The notes under the pieces are model-generated. The model did no database searches. It saw only the letters and a list, made by a program, of their open reading frames with translations, and had not been told where the DNA came from. A program made the position numbers and the translations under genes. This document shows positions 1 through 13,424 of a DNA stretch of 64,000 nt, piece after piece. How positions within the stretch are numbered: the first letter of the stretch is position 1; each line of letters starts with the position of its first letter. The DNA comes from Metallyticus violacea (taxonomy: Eukaryota > Arthropoda > Insecta > Mantodea > Metallyticidae), in NCBI GenBank assembly GCA_030762175.1, contig CM060833.1, positions 7,257,001 to 7,321,000 on the forward strand. The letters are read 5' to 3'.

Positions 1-97
1 TAGCCACCACATAAGCTCATCCCATTACTTTATACATGATACTGAGCTATAATACTACCGTAATATAGGAATATACAAAACTCTGTGAATGCTTATC

Positions 98-188
98 TTA
101 AGTTTTCTGTCCTAGGTTAGTTGCTCCTGCTTGTGGCTTGGTTGTAGTTTGTGTTTGCTCCTTTTCCAGCTGTCGTCCTAAGTATTCC
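98..188 (-). CDS. ATP6V1H: ATP6V1H last exon (residues 455-484, stop)
   Basis: The acceptor CAAATTTAG ends at 189. The exon completes Trp455 and encodes [13 protein letters not shown] followed by a Thr/Gln/Gly-rich tail ending GQKT and TAA at 100-98. Human subunit H ends similarly with WEYLGKQL and a short tail. The 3' UTR runs off the window; no clear AATAAA is visible in the remaining 97 bases. Confidence 0.92.
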
Positions 189-3100
189 CTAAATTTGGAG
201 AAAATAGTAAATAAAAGTATTAAAAAAATTGTTTTAGAGTTACTTGCATTATCAAATAATTTATATATGATTATTATTGATCCCATATTGTGGCATACAC
301 ATAGTTTAGTTTGTTGCAGTGTGTTCATTAATTTTTGCAGAAAGAACGTACATTAAAAAAAAAAAATGCCATTGGTGGTGGTTGGTTGGTTCATGTCAGA
401 AATTTCCAGTAGTCAGCCTTATGTTCTAATCTGATTGTGTTTGGAAATTCATCACCTATTTAGCAAGTCATGGGGAATGCTACAAAAGCGTTAGTTGGGA
501 ATAAATCCCAAATATATAGAAAGATGTGTCACATCTTTCCTCCAGTCCAAAAGCATGCACAGCTGAACTCCATATTATAAAATCCAGGATGTAGAAATTG
601 TGAACCTTGCACTTTGATAACCTAGAAGAATGTACTAAATTTCATAATCTGAGTTAGTATGAAAACAAGAGAGTTTCGGTTTAACAAATTCTCTTTCATA
701 TTTATTGCAAAGCAAAAGCAGATTTGTGGATCCTGGTGGTATAGTGTAACTATACTTGCCTCCTAAACCAAGATCATTGGTTTAACCACAGCCAGGATCA
801 ATGGATTTTTTGGGATAAAAATACTTCCTTTGTAAGGAAAACTATGCCATGGGTCCCATGTTGTAGATTTACAAAATATAAAAGAACCTCAAGCCTGAAA
901 GAAGAGGCTTCAGAGCAAAATTTATCTGCTGTTTCATGCCCTGAATTGAATGGAATGCTGATGACCTGAGATGCTGAGATGTTAAAGAGCATCTGTAAAT
1001 AAAGATTGAAAATGTTTATATAAACTTGATGACTTAAATATTATATGTATTATGTAAACATACTATATATTTGTCCCTTATGAGCTTGACAATGTCCGAA
1101 ATTTGTCTGAATAGTACTTGAATAAAATATTACTACTGCTAATCTAGTAGTTCTTATTTAGATAGTGAAACCTGTAAGGCTATATCTTCACAATGTTATT
1201 ACTGTAATATTTATGAACAAAGGAATCAAGAGCGATGACCAGAGCCCGGAAGTTCAGGCATTTATTTTGATTAATATAGGCAGGCAAAAAGGCACTTGAT
1301 TTAATTAAAATAGGCATTTATTAAAAGTGAAAACAGAGAGTAATATTACTCTTTATTAATGAAAATAGGTATTTAAGATACTTAATAATTTCTTTATCAC
1401 ACAATTAAAGTACTTAAGCTTACTTTTCTTGGTTACAAGCAACAAGATGTTTTTTCAAGGTATCAACTGCCATAGTCAGCTGCTTATCAGAGAGAACATT
1501 TTTCATCATGGAAGAACCTTCTACTGAAGTGATTTGAGCATATTTAAAAAAAAATTTTTTGGAAGTAATCATACCAGTTACAACAGAACATTCACCTTTC
1601 AGGACATCATGGAAATGTTAAGACAAAGTAAATAAATTTGAATAGTCCTGGCTAATGAGCAAAAGATGTGCGCTAGTTTTGGTAGGGTTCATTTTCTGTT
1701 TATGCATTTATAGGGGAATCAGATTAGTATCTAACTACCATGGATGCCCGAGATCGTTAAGGCAAGGACTCTTGAGTGGAAGGTCTGGGGTTCGAATCCC
1801 ACCAGGACCAACCTCGCTGACTGAGGTTTTCTCCAGGTTTTCCTCAGTCCTCATAAAAGGCAAATGCTGGGGAGGTACCCTAAACTTAGGCCTGGAAGTT
1901 TCCTTCCTTAAAATATCCTTTCCCAATTTATCATTTCATCTGTGTATCATCATTGTCCACCTCCTATGGTGCCTCAGTAGTAAAAACGGGCATTAAACAC
2001 CATTAAAAAAAAATAATATCTCTCTTACTTCCATACCGAACATACTGTAGGGACGGTTTATTGCACAACTGTACCGCTCTCATCTTTCTTGCTTACAATT
2101 GTGTGTTATATTTATGCAGCTGAGAAGTCACCCAACCGCCTGTGGTGCCTCAGTAATAAAAACAGGCGTTAAACACTACTCAAAAAAAAAAAAAAATAAA
2201 AGAAGTCACCCTCAACAAAAATTTCCTAGTATTGTCTTGCACAGATCTATACCAGGACATTTGGCCAGACTATTCAAAACTACAGTACTTCCCTCATCCT
2301 CTTTATTAACTGGTATTTGTTTTTGACTGCTTGAAAAGAAATAAATATATAACAAGATTTTCAACAGATATGTTTGTGAGGTGAACATCCCATTTAATTT
2401 TTATAACTTTTTCGCTTTGATATATTAAAATCCTTTATGTGCTTTTTAAAATGTGTAAATAACCACAGAAAAAAATTCATAACGACCCAAAAAGGGCAGG
2501 GGGGGAAGAAAAGAACAGAGAGAGAGCTTTAAACCTTAAAATAGGCAACAGAAGTCAAAAAAAAAAAAGAGGAGAGAACATATATATAATAAATAAATAA
2601 AAAATAAATAAAAATTGGCCCTATCAACCTAAATGTATGGAAACATGTTCATTTCTATTTGACAATAAAATATATCCACCCATATAGAAAAGGCATTTTG
2701 ACATATTATTGGTGGAGGAGATGGGCAGTTGTAAAATGTGACATCCTATTTTTTTTCCTTTTATTATTAGCGCAGAATAACCAGGAACATGATTATTTTC
2801 GTGGTTACATGGACAACCAAGATAAGGGTTGCCAGTATCTGTTTCTTGCTGTGTTGTGAGGGTGGCCATAAAATTAAGACATACAATGGAACCTAATATA
2901 AAAATTGGGGGACGGTGCCATTTGTTCTGATGTACATAAATGTCATAGGTTAGCTTAATTATACATTTGTATGTTTTTAGATTACAGCTTACACATTCTC
3001 TTAATTTTTTCTTTTTCTTTTTTCACCACTAATAAATGAGGTCAAACAATGAGATCATTAAAACATATCTTTTAAAAAATAAAATTATTTTAAAAAATAT

Positions 3101-6100
3101 ATGGAACTAACACAGTAAAGCCATGTCATATGAATAAATTCACGTGATATACGTTGTACTACATGCTCTTATTGCTTCACTACTTGTGTGATATTTGAAA
3201 CTGGTTCCAAATATCACACAAGTAAGTGAAGCAATAAGAGTGTTTAGTACGACATATACCATACGAATTTATTCAAATGAGATCATTGCTTTAACTGGAA
3301 GGGAGGTAGATGTGGCACACATATTATTTAGATTGTTGCAGTACATTCGTATTTATTTGAGGAATGTTCATTAAGAAGAATGACCATAAATTGAGGAGTA
3401 TTTTGCACGTTTGGATGAACTGATTTCCATAAACAGATAAAGGTCTCAGAACAGCTTCAAGCCGTATGTCTTAGAATATTGCTGGACAAAGTGCATTAGT
3501 ATCAAGGGCGATTATGTTGAGAAATAAGAACATTCTTTATTTTGTGCTTCATTCTCAGAACTTTTCAAATGATCCTTGCATATCAGTTTTATTTGAACAC
3601 AGCATATTAAGGTGATGTAAACTTACCAGTTGTGTACCATCAATTTCTGTACTGCAAGCAAAGCTTCATACCGCACATTTGGATCTTCATGTCCTAGAAG
3701 CTGCATCACAAGTTGCTTGCCTCCCAGTTGCTCTATTACACTGTGGAAATAATATCTCATTATTCATTGCTACCAATGGTTTTTGCTATGTAGAAAGTCA
3801 ATAAATGGCTACCAGAAGAATTTAATTTCAACTATGACATTAAGTTATTAGCCAAAAATTAATTTCCCATATATAAATGTGTTGAGGTTATGCAAGTATA
3901 ATCCCTCATTTGCTTTATAACGAGGAAGTAGATCAAGCAAGTGGCACCAACATAGTGCTGTATTACAAGGGACATTCAAAAAGTTTTGCAAGTATTAAAA
4001 CATCCAAGCTAAGGACTGAATTCTAAAACCTATCCTTCAAAATACTCTCCATCTCTCTCCACACAGTTGTAAACAGTGCAACTACTTGTCAAAAGCACAC
4101 ATGGTACTGAGATATTGTCAACAAAGCTTTGAGCAAGGTTCTGCACTTGTTTAAAAGATTTTCTAGCTAGGCAATATTTCACTCTAGGAAACAACCAGAA
4201 GTCGCATGGTGCAAGGCCGAGGCTGTAGGGTGGATGGTCAAGCTACTGAACTTTGGCAACTTCCATTTTCCTCAAATTTTCAGCTTTTGAAGATGCATTG
4301 TCATGCAAAAGCAACAGCCTTGAAGTTCCTGTTTTTGGATGTTTCATTATTTTAATATCCAAGAATGGCAACATGTTATCTGTTTCTGTTTCATATGTAA
4401 ACGATGTGTTTCTACCTTGTAATATATTGCCATTCTTGGATATTAAAATAATGAAATGTCAAGGAAATTTGGAATATACAGAAAGAATACACACGCAGAT
4501 AATTACATCAAAGCTGACAGTTTTAACCCCACAGCGCACAAACATGCAAGTTATTAACAGTTTAACACACTGGCTAATTAACCTACAAATTAGAAAAGAA
4601 GAATATTTTAATAAATAAAAACAAACAGAAGAAACAGCGGTTAAAAATGGTTTTAAAAAAGAACTAGTACACAAAAAGGTACAGAATTACAAGAGATAAA
4701 AATGTATCAAAGAAACCACAACACTTTCAGCAAAAATAGATCAGCTAATTTTTAAAAAATTATCATATCATCCATGGGCTACAAAAAATTTCAGAATACT
4801 CTTAAAGATTTTAATGTCAGGTTGGCATCGGTTAACAGATTTAATGTTAAAAATCTACTGATAGACAATGTTAATGACAGTATTACACAAGAGAAAAAAG
4901 CAGGTATTTACAAAATAAATTATGCAAAAGGTGAAAAAATCTACATTGGAAAAACAAAGAGAAACATAGGCACATGGTTAAAGGAACATTTCAGGAACAT
5001 AAAGTAAAGCAAATAGAGAAATCAACAGTAGCATATCATTTTTGGACAGAAAATCACGACATAGTGAATAAAGCAAAATTATTAAAATCAGTACAAGGAC
5101 CTACAGAACTAGCAACTTGGGAAAAATTCTACATCTACAAATACAAAGACAGTCTAATGAACTTCGACTATGCTGGGGATGAAAACATAAACTACAAGTT
5201 TATCACACTGCCACCAGAGCAGAATACACATTCCCACAGCTTAACGAATTATCTGACAGTTGAATTTTAGCCTGGCTGATGATGGGAACAAAATGTGCTT
5301 AAAACCAGTTCTATGTATTATGACAAGTGTGTAGTTCAACTAAATCATACAATAAAAGGGTTATTCCACTATGATGATGCACCCATGTACTCTTCAATTG
5401 CAGTTGCAAAGTTGCAGAAATGAAGTACATTTTGAAATGCTTCAACATACACCTTATTCACCAAGTTTGCCCTCTAGTAACTTATTTCTCTTCCCAAATC
5501 TGAAAAAAGGCTTGCTAGAGAAAGATTTACCTTAAATATAAATTTTATATCTCATACAGACACTTATTCTGCAGAGTTAGCTAAACTGTGTTATACCTAA
5601 AAGTATAAAAAAATTTAGAATATCATTGAGAGATTATGCTGAAAACAAAACGGGTAAAATTTTTTCCCTTTTTTGGTCTGAGAACTTTCTGAACCACCCT
5701 CATACAATGGAAATATCTTTTTATTTAATGATGTTTAGAACTTGTTAAATGTCCTCGATGCTTAATAAACATTATGTTCTTGACAACAAAAATTGATACT
5801 TACTGTTTGCCTCTGGGATAGTGGCGAACATATTCTCCTATGTCAAAACTAGCCACACTAAGTACCAGGGGGTCTTTACTAGTCTCTAGTAGCAATATTA
5901 GTATTCTAAGTAATTCATAATTTTTTTCATTGAGCCTTGGCGCATTTTCACGCCAAAATTTGGCAGACTTATGGACAGGGCTCCATTCCAAACGTCCTGA
6001 CTTCACTTCTGTTGCATATTCATCAAATGAACTGTGGAAAGAGGAAAAAAGAAAAAGAAATATTAAACATTTGCTTGTGTCTCTTCTACTAAATATTTAA

Positions 6101-9100
6101 TGGTAAATTTTAATTTCCTCGTTTTTTTAAAACTAGTGATACACCATGTGTTGCAAGTTAGAATTACTATTGGTATAAACAGGAAAGGTAGTAAGGCTTT
6201 CTGAATAGGTCCTTACTGTTTGCATGGGGTTTTGCATCTCAACAGTTGGACAAAGTGTACTCTGATTTCGCTTCTTAAAACTGTGGACAAAGTCTTACCT
6301 TACAGCAAATGCTGCAAATGTTTTCCTCCCTCAGCTAAACAAGCATTTTATCCATTAGGCTACCCCCCATAAATAAAAATCACAGATCTAGGGAGAGGGC
6401 TATACATTAGCACTAATCATTATATCTTCATATACTTCCCTAATTATACCCATGGACTCCTCTGCTATAACAGCAGAGGGGTATTCTAGTTGAAACCACC
6501 CTTATGGTCCATCAGCTGATGAAAATATGTCATTTCAGTACCTTTCTTCATTTACCCTCTGCTCATTAAAATTGAATGGATCACGTGACTTACACTAATC
6601 CTATCATATAGAGGGGTTTCTTTTGGATTTTGAGAACACCAATAGCAAATGTTGTGAGGGTTCAAGAACCATTTTGATGGAATCATGCCTAGTGGTTCGA
6701 TTAACCCTTCAGTTACTGATGAACGAAAACCACTCAAAATAATGCATGCATAGTATGAGATCATTCATCAGGTACAATAAACATGTGTATACTTGTAAGG
6801 TTTGAGCTTTAACAATTTTATTGCTGTATGTGCAAAAGATACTGAAAACCTGAACTCGTGCTTTAATTTGTCTTCTATTAAATGTCTTCACGTGTGTTTT
6901 TTGTTTTGCTTTGAATCAATAGTATCAAATTTATTCTCATTCTGGAAGGAGGGAATTACCCAATGAACTTTCCAATTAATTCTTCATGAATGTGATGAGC
7001 TAATTCTTATTTATAACAACATTTACACATGTTGCTCTAAATTAGCTGTTTTGCCATCTTTGTGAATAAATGCAGATGGGTGATTTTCAGAAGTTCAAGA
7101 AAAGGCAGACAGCTATGAATAGGGAGGATAGCCAGCCTTGATTGAGATGCAAAATCCCATGTGAGTAGTGAGGACATAATCTGGAGTCCTGATATAAATA
7201 AGCCATCGGAAAGCCTCTTGCTTTTGATCTCTGATTTTCAGAAAAACCTGGTATAAACTGAGTTAAAAATATTATTCACTTTCAATGGACTACTGATTCC
7301 AAACCCATACATATTGTCAATAGTTTGTATTAAAACAATTTGAATAATATTCTTTATTGTTTATTTGAAAATATTTCAGAAAGCATTTAATAAGCAAGTA
7401 AATTAAATAATGTTACATGCTTTTAAGTAAACCTCTGCTTGATAACTACAGGAATACTGGACAGAAGAAAACTGTAGCAATAAAATCATATAATTATCAT
7501 CTGAAAGCATGATATTAACCAAGTTGATGTGGCATACATTTGGACTATCTTAGAACGTGGTATTAGGGTTTAAGCTAGAAAATACATTTTTTTTTTTCTT
7601 TTGCAAAAATGCACATATAAAAATTATAATTATGAAAAGCTTGTGCAGCATTCCAAATCAATGCACAGAAAGATAAAATGAATTGTGTCGACTATGCACA
7701 CATGCACACGGTAGTGAGCAAGAGAATGTGTTGAATGTGGAAAATTTGTTTCACATGAAAAGAAAAATAGCAAATGTCGATTAATGATCTTTTTCAAAGA
7801 AAGTGACAAACATTTTGATTTTTATTCATTTGTTTTATTTACAGATGCTTTTGGTCTTTTTTTTCCCTCCAAGTTCAGTTTACATGATAAGGGTTTACTA
7901 CTTCCCCAAATAAGCACCAGTGTATAGCAAAAGATTTAACAAAAATTTTCTTGGTTCGTTATTTCTTACATTTCTTATGCCTTGACTGGTGCCACTGAAC
8001 TCCCAGGAATTTACTCTTGTGCACAGAGGGAAGATTAATGGTTCTTCATGGAACTACATTATTAGGTTGGGTCAAGAGAAGAATCAATACTTATAAATGA
8101 TTTCTTCTCAAGTCCAATTTGAATGTAAACTTTTCTGGACATTTGTATTGAAAATTTGTCGCATTTTCTAACAGTTAAGTATCAAAATGGGACTGTGGCT
8201 TAAATCCTGGTCCACAGGCTTTTCATACATGAATTAGAAACTGACAAAAGGTTTGGGGTTCAATTGCAGCTAGGACTACGCTCTCTGACTGAGTTTTTTT
8301 TTTTTTTGATGTTTTCTTCAGTCCTCATAAATGGCAAATGCCAGGTAGATACCCCAAATATAGGCCTTGAACACTTCCTTCCTTAAAAAAAAATCTTTTC
8401 ATCTTTCCACTGCCTGTGATGCCAAGGTAGTAAAATTGGACATTAAACACTATTAAAAAAATGAGAAAATTAATCCATTATTCTCATCCATTTTTCTTTA
8501 TTGGCTGTCATTGTTGCTTACCTTAGGTCTTGAACAGAAGCTTGCAGTTTCTCATTGAGGAACTCAATGTCTGCTACAATGTCTTCATCATCAAACTTTC
8601 GTTGCTCCAGTATGCTCAGCTGCTTTAAGACTTTACACTGCACCATTGCAATGCAGTGTTCCTTGGACACCTGAGGCTCCTCTGGCTTCTCAATTAAGTT
8701 CTAAATAAAAATTATGTATGTAATAAAATCTATCATTCCATCCCAGAACATGGATGCCTTCTGTGAGGAAAGTTTCAATTATCAAGGAGAATTTCAAATA
8801 CATTTATTTCTTGAAAGAGGGCAGAAATATATGTAATAAGCCCATTGCCTCCAATGTATGAAATAGTTATTTATATAAACAGAGTTAAAATTGAGATTAT
8901 ATATGAGAGAGTTGTATACATTTTATGCAATTCTAGCATTATAAATTTGTAATAAATGATGAAAAGTAATTAAATTTTCCTAGCATTCTGTTTTTTAAGT
9001 AATGATGTACTAAATGCTCGATGTAATGGTTTTGTAATAACTGTTTCTAAGATGATCTACATTTGTTTATTAACTAGAATAAGGAAATAGATAGCATGGA

Positions 9101-12100
9101 TGACTGACAATCCTTCAAAAAATATAATGCAAATCCAGATAGCTCTATTGATTCCACAAAACTCAAAAGAATTGTATGAAAAAGAATGTGAAATAGAAGT
9201 CTAGGTCATAAGTTTTCATAAGGCATTACCAGTTCCTACTTGTCACAGTTGTCGATACTTATGACTTTTGACATCCTGCCAATGCATTTGCTGTTTCGCT
9301 GCATATTGGAACCACCAGAGTTCACATTGTCACCTGTCAACATTAGTCGATCCCCACTGAAGATGAGCGAAAGCTCTTGAAACATGTTCTGATAAATTAA
9401 TCAGTTAATAAAGTATAGTGTTACCAAATCTAGACTTCGTTATGTGTATAATGTTAACATATTTATTAAATTATAATAGAATATTGATTAATCACAGAGG
9501 TAAGTTTCCTATATGAGTACAAATTCAGTTTTCTTAGATGTCAAATTAAGCAGTTTACATGGGGCATTGCTTTAAAGGAAGTTACACAGAGAATGCATTT
9601 AAAATAAGCTAAAGATAGCTAACTCTTAATGCAGTAGAGGTTAGCAAAGGCTCAGGAAAGTACAAACTGTACCCATTATGAACCATTCTGATCATTATAA
9701 CAGCATATTTATAATGCTAGGATTGCATTAATGCAGTAAATACAGTTACTTTATCAATATTATCATACAATACCTAAAGTAACATAACTGTTTACTTACC
9801 CTGAATACTGCCAAAATTATTCGTGTCACTTTTTCCTTGACAGAGTCACTTAGAATGTCAGCTAGTATTGGAATGACGCTAAACCTAATAAAAGAATTTC
9901 AATTAATACCTTCCAAAGTTTTAATTAAAGAAAACAGCTTAAGAATGTTTAGAAACTTACTTATTCATTTTTTCGGCAAGAAGAGGGTTGAAAGTCAAAA
10001 CCCAGAGGCAGAATATAAGTTGATACTGTACTTGAAAATTAACCCTTCCTTGAAGTACTGCTAATAAAGTTGAAATTCCATCAACAGCAACAAATGCAAA
10101 ACGATACTCATCTATGCGAAGCATCATCTGCAAACATCTTCCAACAGACTGCATATATTCATTGTTCTGAAAGCAAATGATATTAAAAAGCATTAAAGCA
10201 ATATAATTTCGCTCTTTAAAATTTAATAACTTTACCTCTAGTTTACACAACAAAAATTTCTGCTATTAATGTGCACAATATTACAAAGTTACAGTTTAAA
10301 TTTTTTTCACTTTCTATTTTTATATTTTTTATACTTTGATGTTTCCACTCTGAATTTAGTTGTACTCTTAACATGTTGACATGCTCCTTTTATAATATTG
10401 CAGTTTAATAAATGGCAAAGAATTTTCACTTGTTTTAAATTTAAGTTCTAGAGCAGTGTGGTCCTACAGGTGGTCCCTAGGTCAGAAATTGCCCTCAGGG
10501 CACTTTTCTGTGGCTGGCAAGAAATTAGTTCATGTTTCTTAATAATCTAAAACTGAAGTTTGAGATCAAATGTAGTACCTATATACTAAGTTGAAGAATT
10601 AAGAGTCGGTCCTAATGGTGTGGTGGTTACCATACTCGCATCCTAAACCCAAGATTGCGCATTCAATCCTGGCCAGGACCGATGAATTTTTTCGTGTAAA
10701 AATCCTTAAGTATGACTTCCTTCAGAAGCGAAGTAAAGTCGTGGGTCCTGTGTCACACATTTACAGCACAAAAAAGAACCTCAAGCCTGAAAGAAGAGGC
10801 CTCTGAGGAAAATTTGTCAGGCGCTTCATGTCCTAATTTGAATGGGAAGCTAATGACCTGAGATGTTAAAGAGTGTCCGTAAATAAAGCAAATATTAACA
10901 AATGAAGAATTAAGCAAGGAACAGAAAGGCTGTACTCAGGTAAAAACCATTCCTTTGTCACTTCTGGCTACATTGTAAGTGAACCTAAAAAATTCAGAGC
11001 TTTGCATTCTAGGAATGACAAAGTAACTCTAGTGCAAGGTTGCTTCAGCACGAAGATTAATGTCCACAGAATGGGTTTAAGAATTACAGATAATTTCAAA
11101 CTTCTTTCCTTGTGTCTTCGGTTCTTTAGTGCATATTAGTCACAAATTAGCACAGATGTGTGAACTTAAAATGTGTTAGTTAGCTTGTTATGTATTAACC
11201 ATCAGTTTAAGTACTTCAAGCACACATAAATAAATATAGATTTAAATAGCTGAGGTTTTTACAGTAAAATATAGTATAATATAACAAATTATTTATGAGG
11301 AAAATACTCAAATTTCATTAGTTTTTAACATGTTCAAGTAAGTGGAACTAAACTAGTGAAATTTAAATGATTTCCTCATAAAGTTGACCCTTCAGCACAT
11401 CCTAATATACCTCTAGCCACATTGATGTGGCACCATTTTTATATTAATAATCCCCCTCTTGACGGATTAGCAGCAGCTAGACCTTTTTTGAACTCTCAAG
11501 CACCTCCTCATATCCCATCTATAGATTTAATTTGTCATTTAGCCTATCTGGTTCTCACTCACAATGCATTTAGTTTAGTAATTATCTACAAATTAAGGCA
11601 CTGCAAGGGCACCAGAGGGGCACCGTTCTATGCCAATCTTTTTATGGTTTGCTTTGAAGAGGAATTCAATAAGTCAGAACCTCTTGCACCACTATTATGG
11701 TTAAGTTATATTGATGATATATTCGTGCCTTGGACCCATGGCTTAGAATCTCTCGATCAGTTCCTTATCAATCTTAACTCAAATTTTTCAGTTAAGGTCA
11801 CTTTTGTCTTTCCCAATGCTGCAACATTCCTAGATAGGTTTTGGTATATCTTTAAACAATGACTCTTTTCTTATGTCCATGCTTATTAAGCCCATCAATT
11901 ACAACATTTATCTTCATTTGGATAGGTACCATTACCAACATACCAAAATATCTATTCCTTTCTCTCTTTCAATTCTTGGCCAACATATTTGTAACATGAA
12001 TAAATTCATGTGATATATATCGTACTAAACACTCTTATTGCTTCACGACATATATTGCATGAATTTATTCATATGACTTGGCTTCACTGTGTTAGTTCCA

Positions 12101-13389
12101 TATATATTTTTTAAAATAATTTATTTTTTAAAAGATATGTTTTAATATTTGTAACAGCTCAAACTTTCCAAGGCCAACAATATCCTTACTACCTTTTATA
12201 ATCTCATATCTTCCCAGTGCACAAAAAATTCCAATGCAAACCAAACACTTCATTAACCTTCTTACCACATATGTCTCTGGAATTGAGAGCATCAAACCTA
12301 TTTTGAAAGAATGTCAGGATATATTATTTATGCATTGATCTTTAAGTGGTTTTTTTAAATTTGATACTGCCTTACTTTTAGAACACACTGTAACCTTAAA
12401 AATATATTTTTCTGTAACCTATTTCCATCCAGTCACAGGCTCATATCCTTGCCAATGCCCTAAATGCTGTGCACTAATTATGTCATGTCATTCATTCCAC
12501 AGCCCCAATTTATACAGAGAATTTAAGATTACTTCATTTGCTAACTGTGCTTCTAAGAATGTTGTATATATGTTATATTGTAACCTTTGCAAAGTATATT
12601 ATATTACTATAACTTCTACTATTATTTTACTCCATATGAATAATCATTGATGTTCTGTTAAAACCAAGTCTCTCTTGTGTTGTTACTCAGTGCATGAGTA
12701 AAAACATGCACTGTCCTACTGTAAGGATTTGGATGTTGTATATATTTTAATATTTATTGATGCATTACAGACTAATATACTTAAAAATTTTCTTAGAGAT
12801 AGCAGCTATTTTTTTGTATAAGGCATGTACACTTCAGGTTTAAATCTTATGTGCCAATATTCCCCTTTCTACTTTTGTCATTGTTTTCTTTATTCCCCCC
12901 CCCCCCAATTATTATTATATTTCTCTTTCTATTTTTCCTCCCTTGCCATGTTTCCCCTTTTGCTTATTTTATCTGTTTCTATGCATTACATTACCATTGA
13001 TATTCAATATTTACATTTACCACCTTTTCTGTCTTCTGTCTTTAAAGAACACAAGTTGCTTGAAATGTTTCAGCATTTATTTAGTGTTTTATTAATTTCT
13101 ACTTCTCTAGTTCTTGTTATTTAGGCTACATTCTTCCAAGAGTTACTTAATATTTCATTTTAATTTTTATTATATTTATGTGTTATATACACACAAACAC
13201 ACGCATATGCTCTCCTATAAAAAAAAAAAAAAAAACCCACTAGATAAAACATTGTTAATCTGAATCCTCTACATAATAATAAATGAAAAACACTTCAAGT
13301 TTATGCATATTCTTTTGTATTTATAAAACTCAGTTAATTTAAAAAAATGTTTCTAGTTCATGGATTCCAATCAATGAATATAAATATAC

Positions 13390-13424
<35 letters not shown>

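Larger units (their letters stand above)
1238..2703 (-). mobile_element. hAT-like DNA transposon remnant, copy 1
   Basis: This stretch is homologous to 35881-37133, starting at ACCAGAGCCCG and ending at ATAGAAAAG. On the minus strand around 1430-1550 it reads [19 protein letters not shown] and [11 protein letters not shown]. That resembles the C-terminal dimerisation region of hAT transposases (Y-A-x-x-T-S-V-E-x-S-F-S). It is interrupted by a full SINE A and by a short 5'-truncated SINE A; neither is present in the other copy. The hAT call is an inference from a short motif; the repeat pairing itself is directly visible. Confidence 0.55.

Noticed and set aside
1736..1820. Possible tRNA gene (GGTTCGAATCC box B)
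   Set aside because: This is the SINE A head, repeated about nine times with a shared tail and poly(A).
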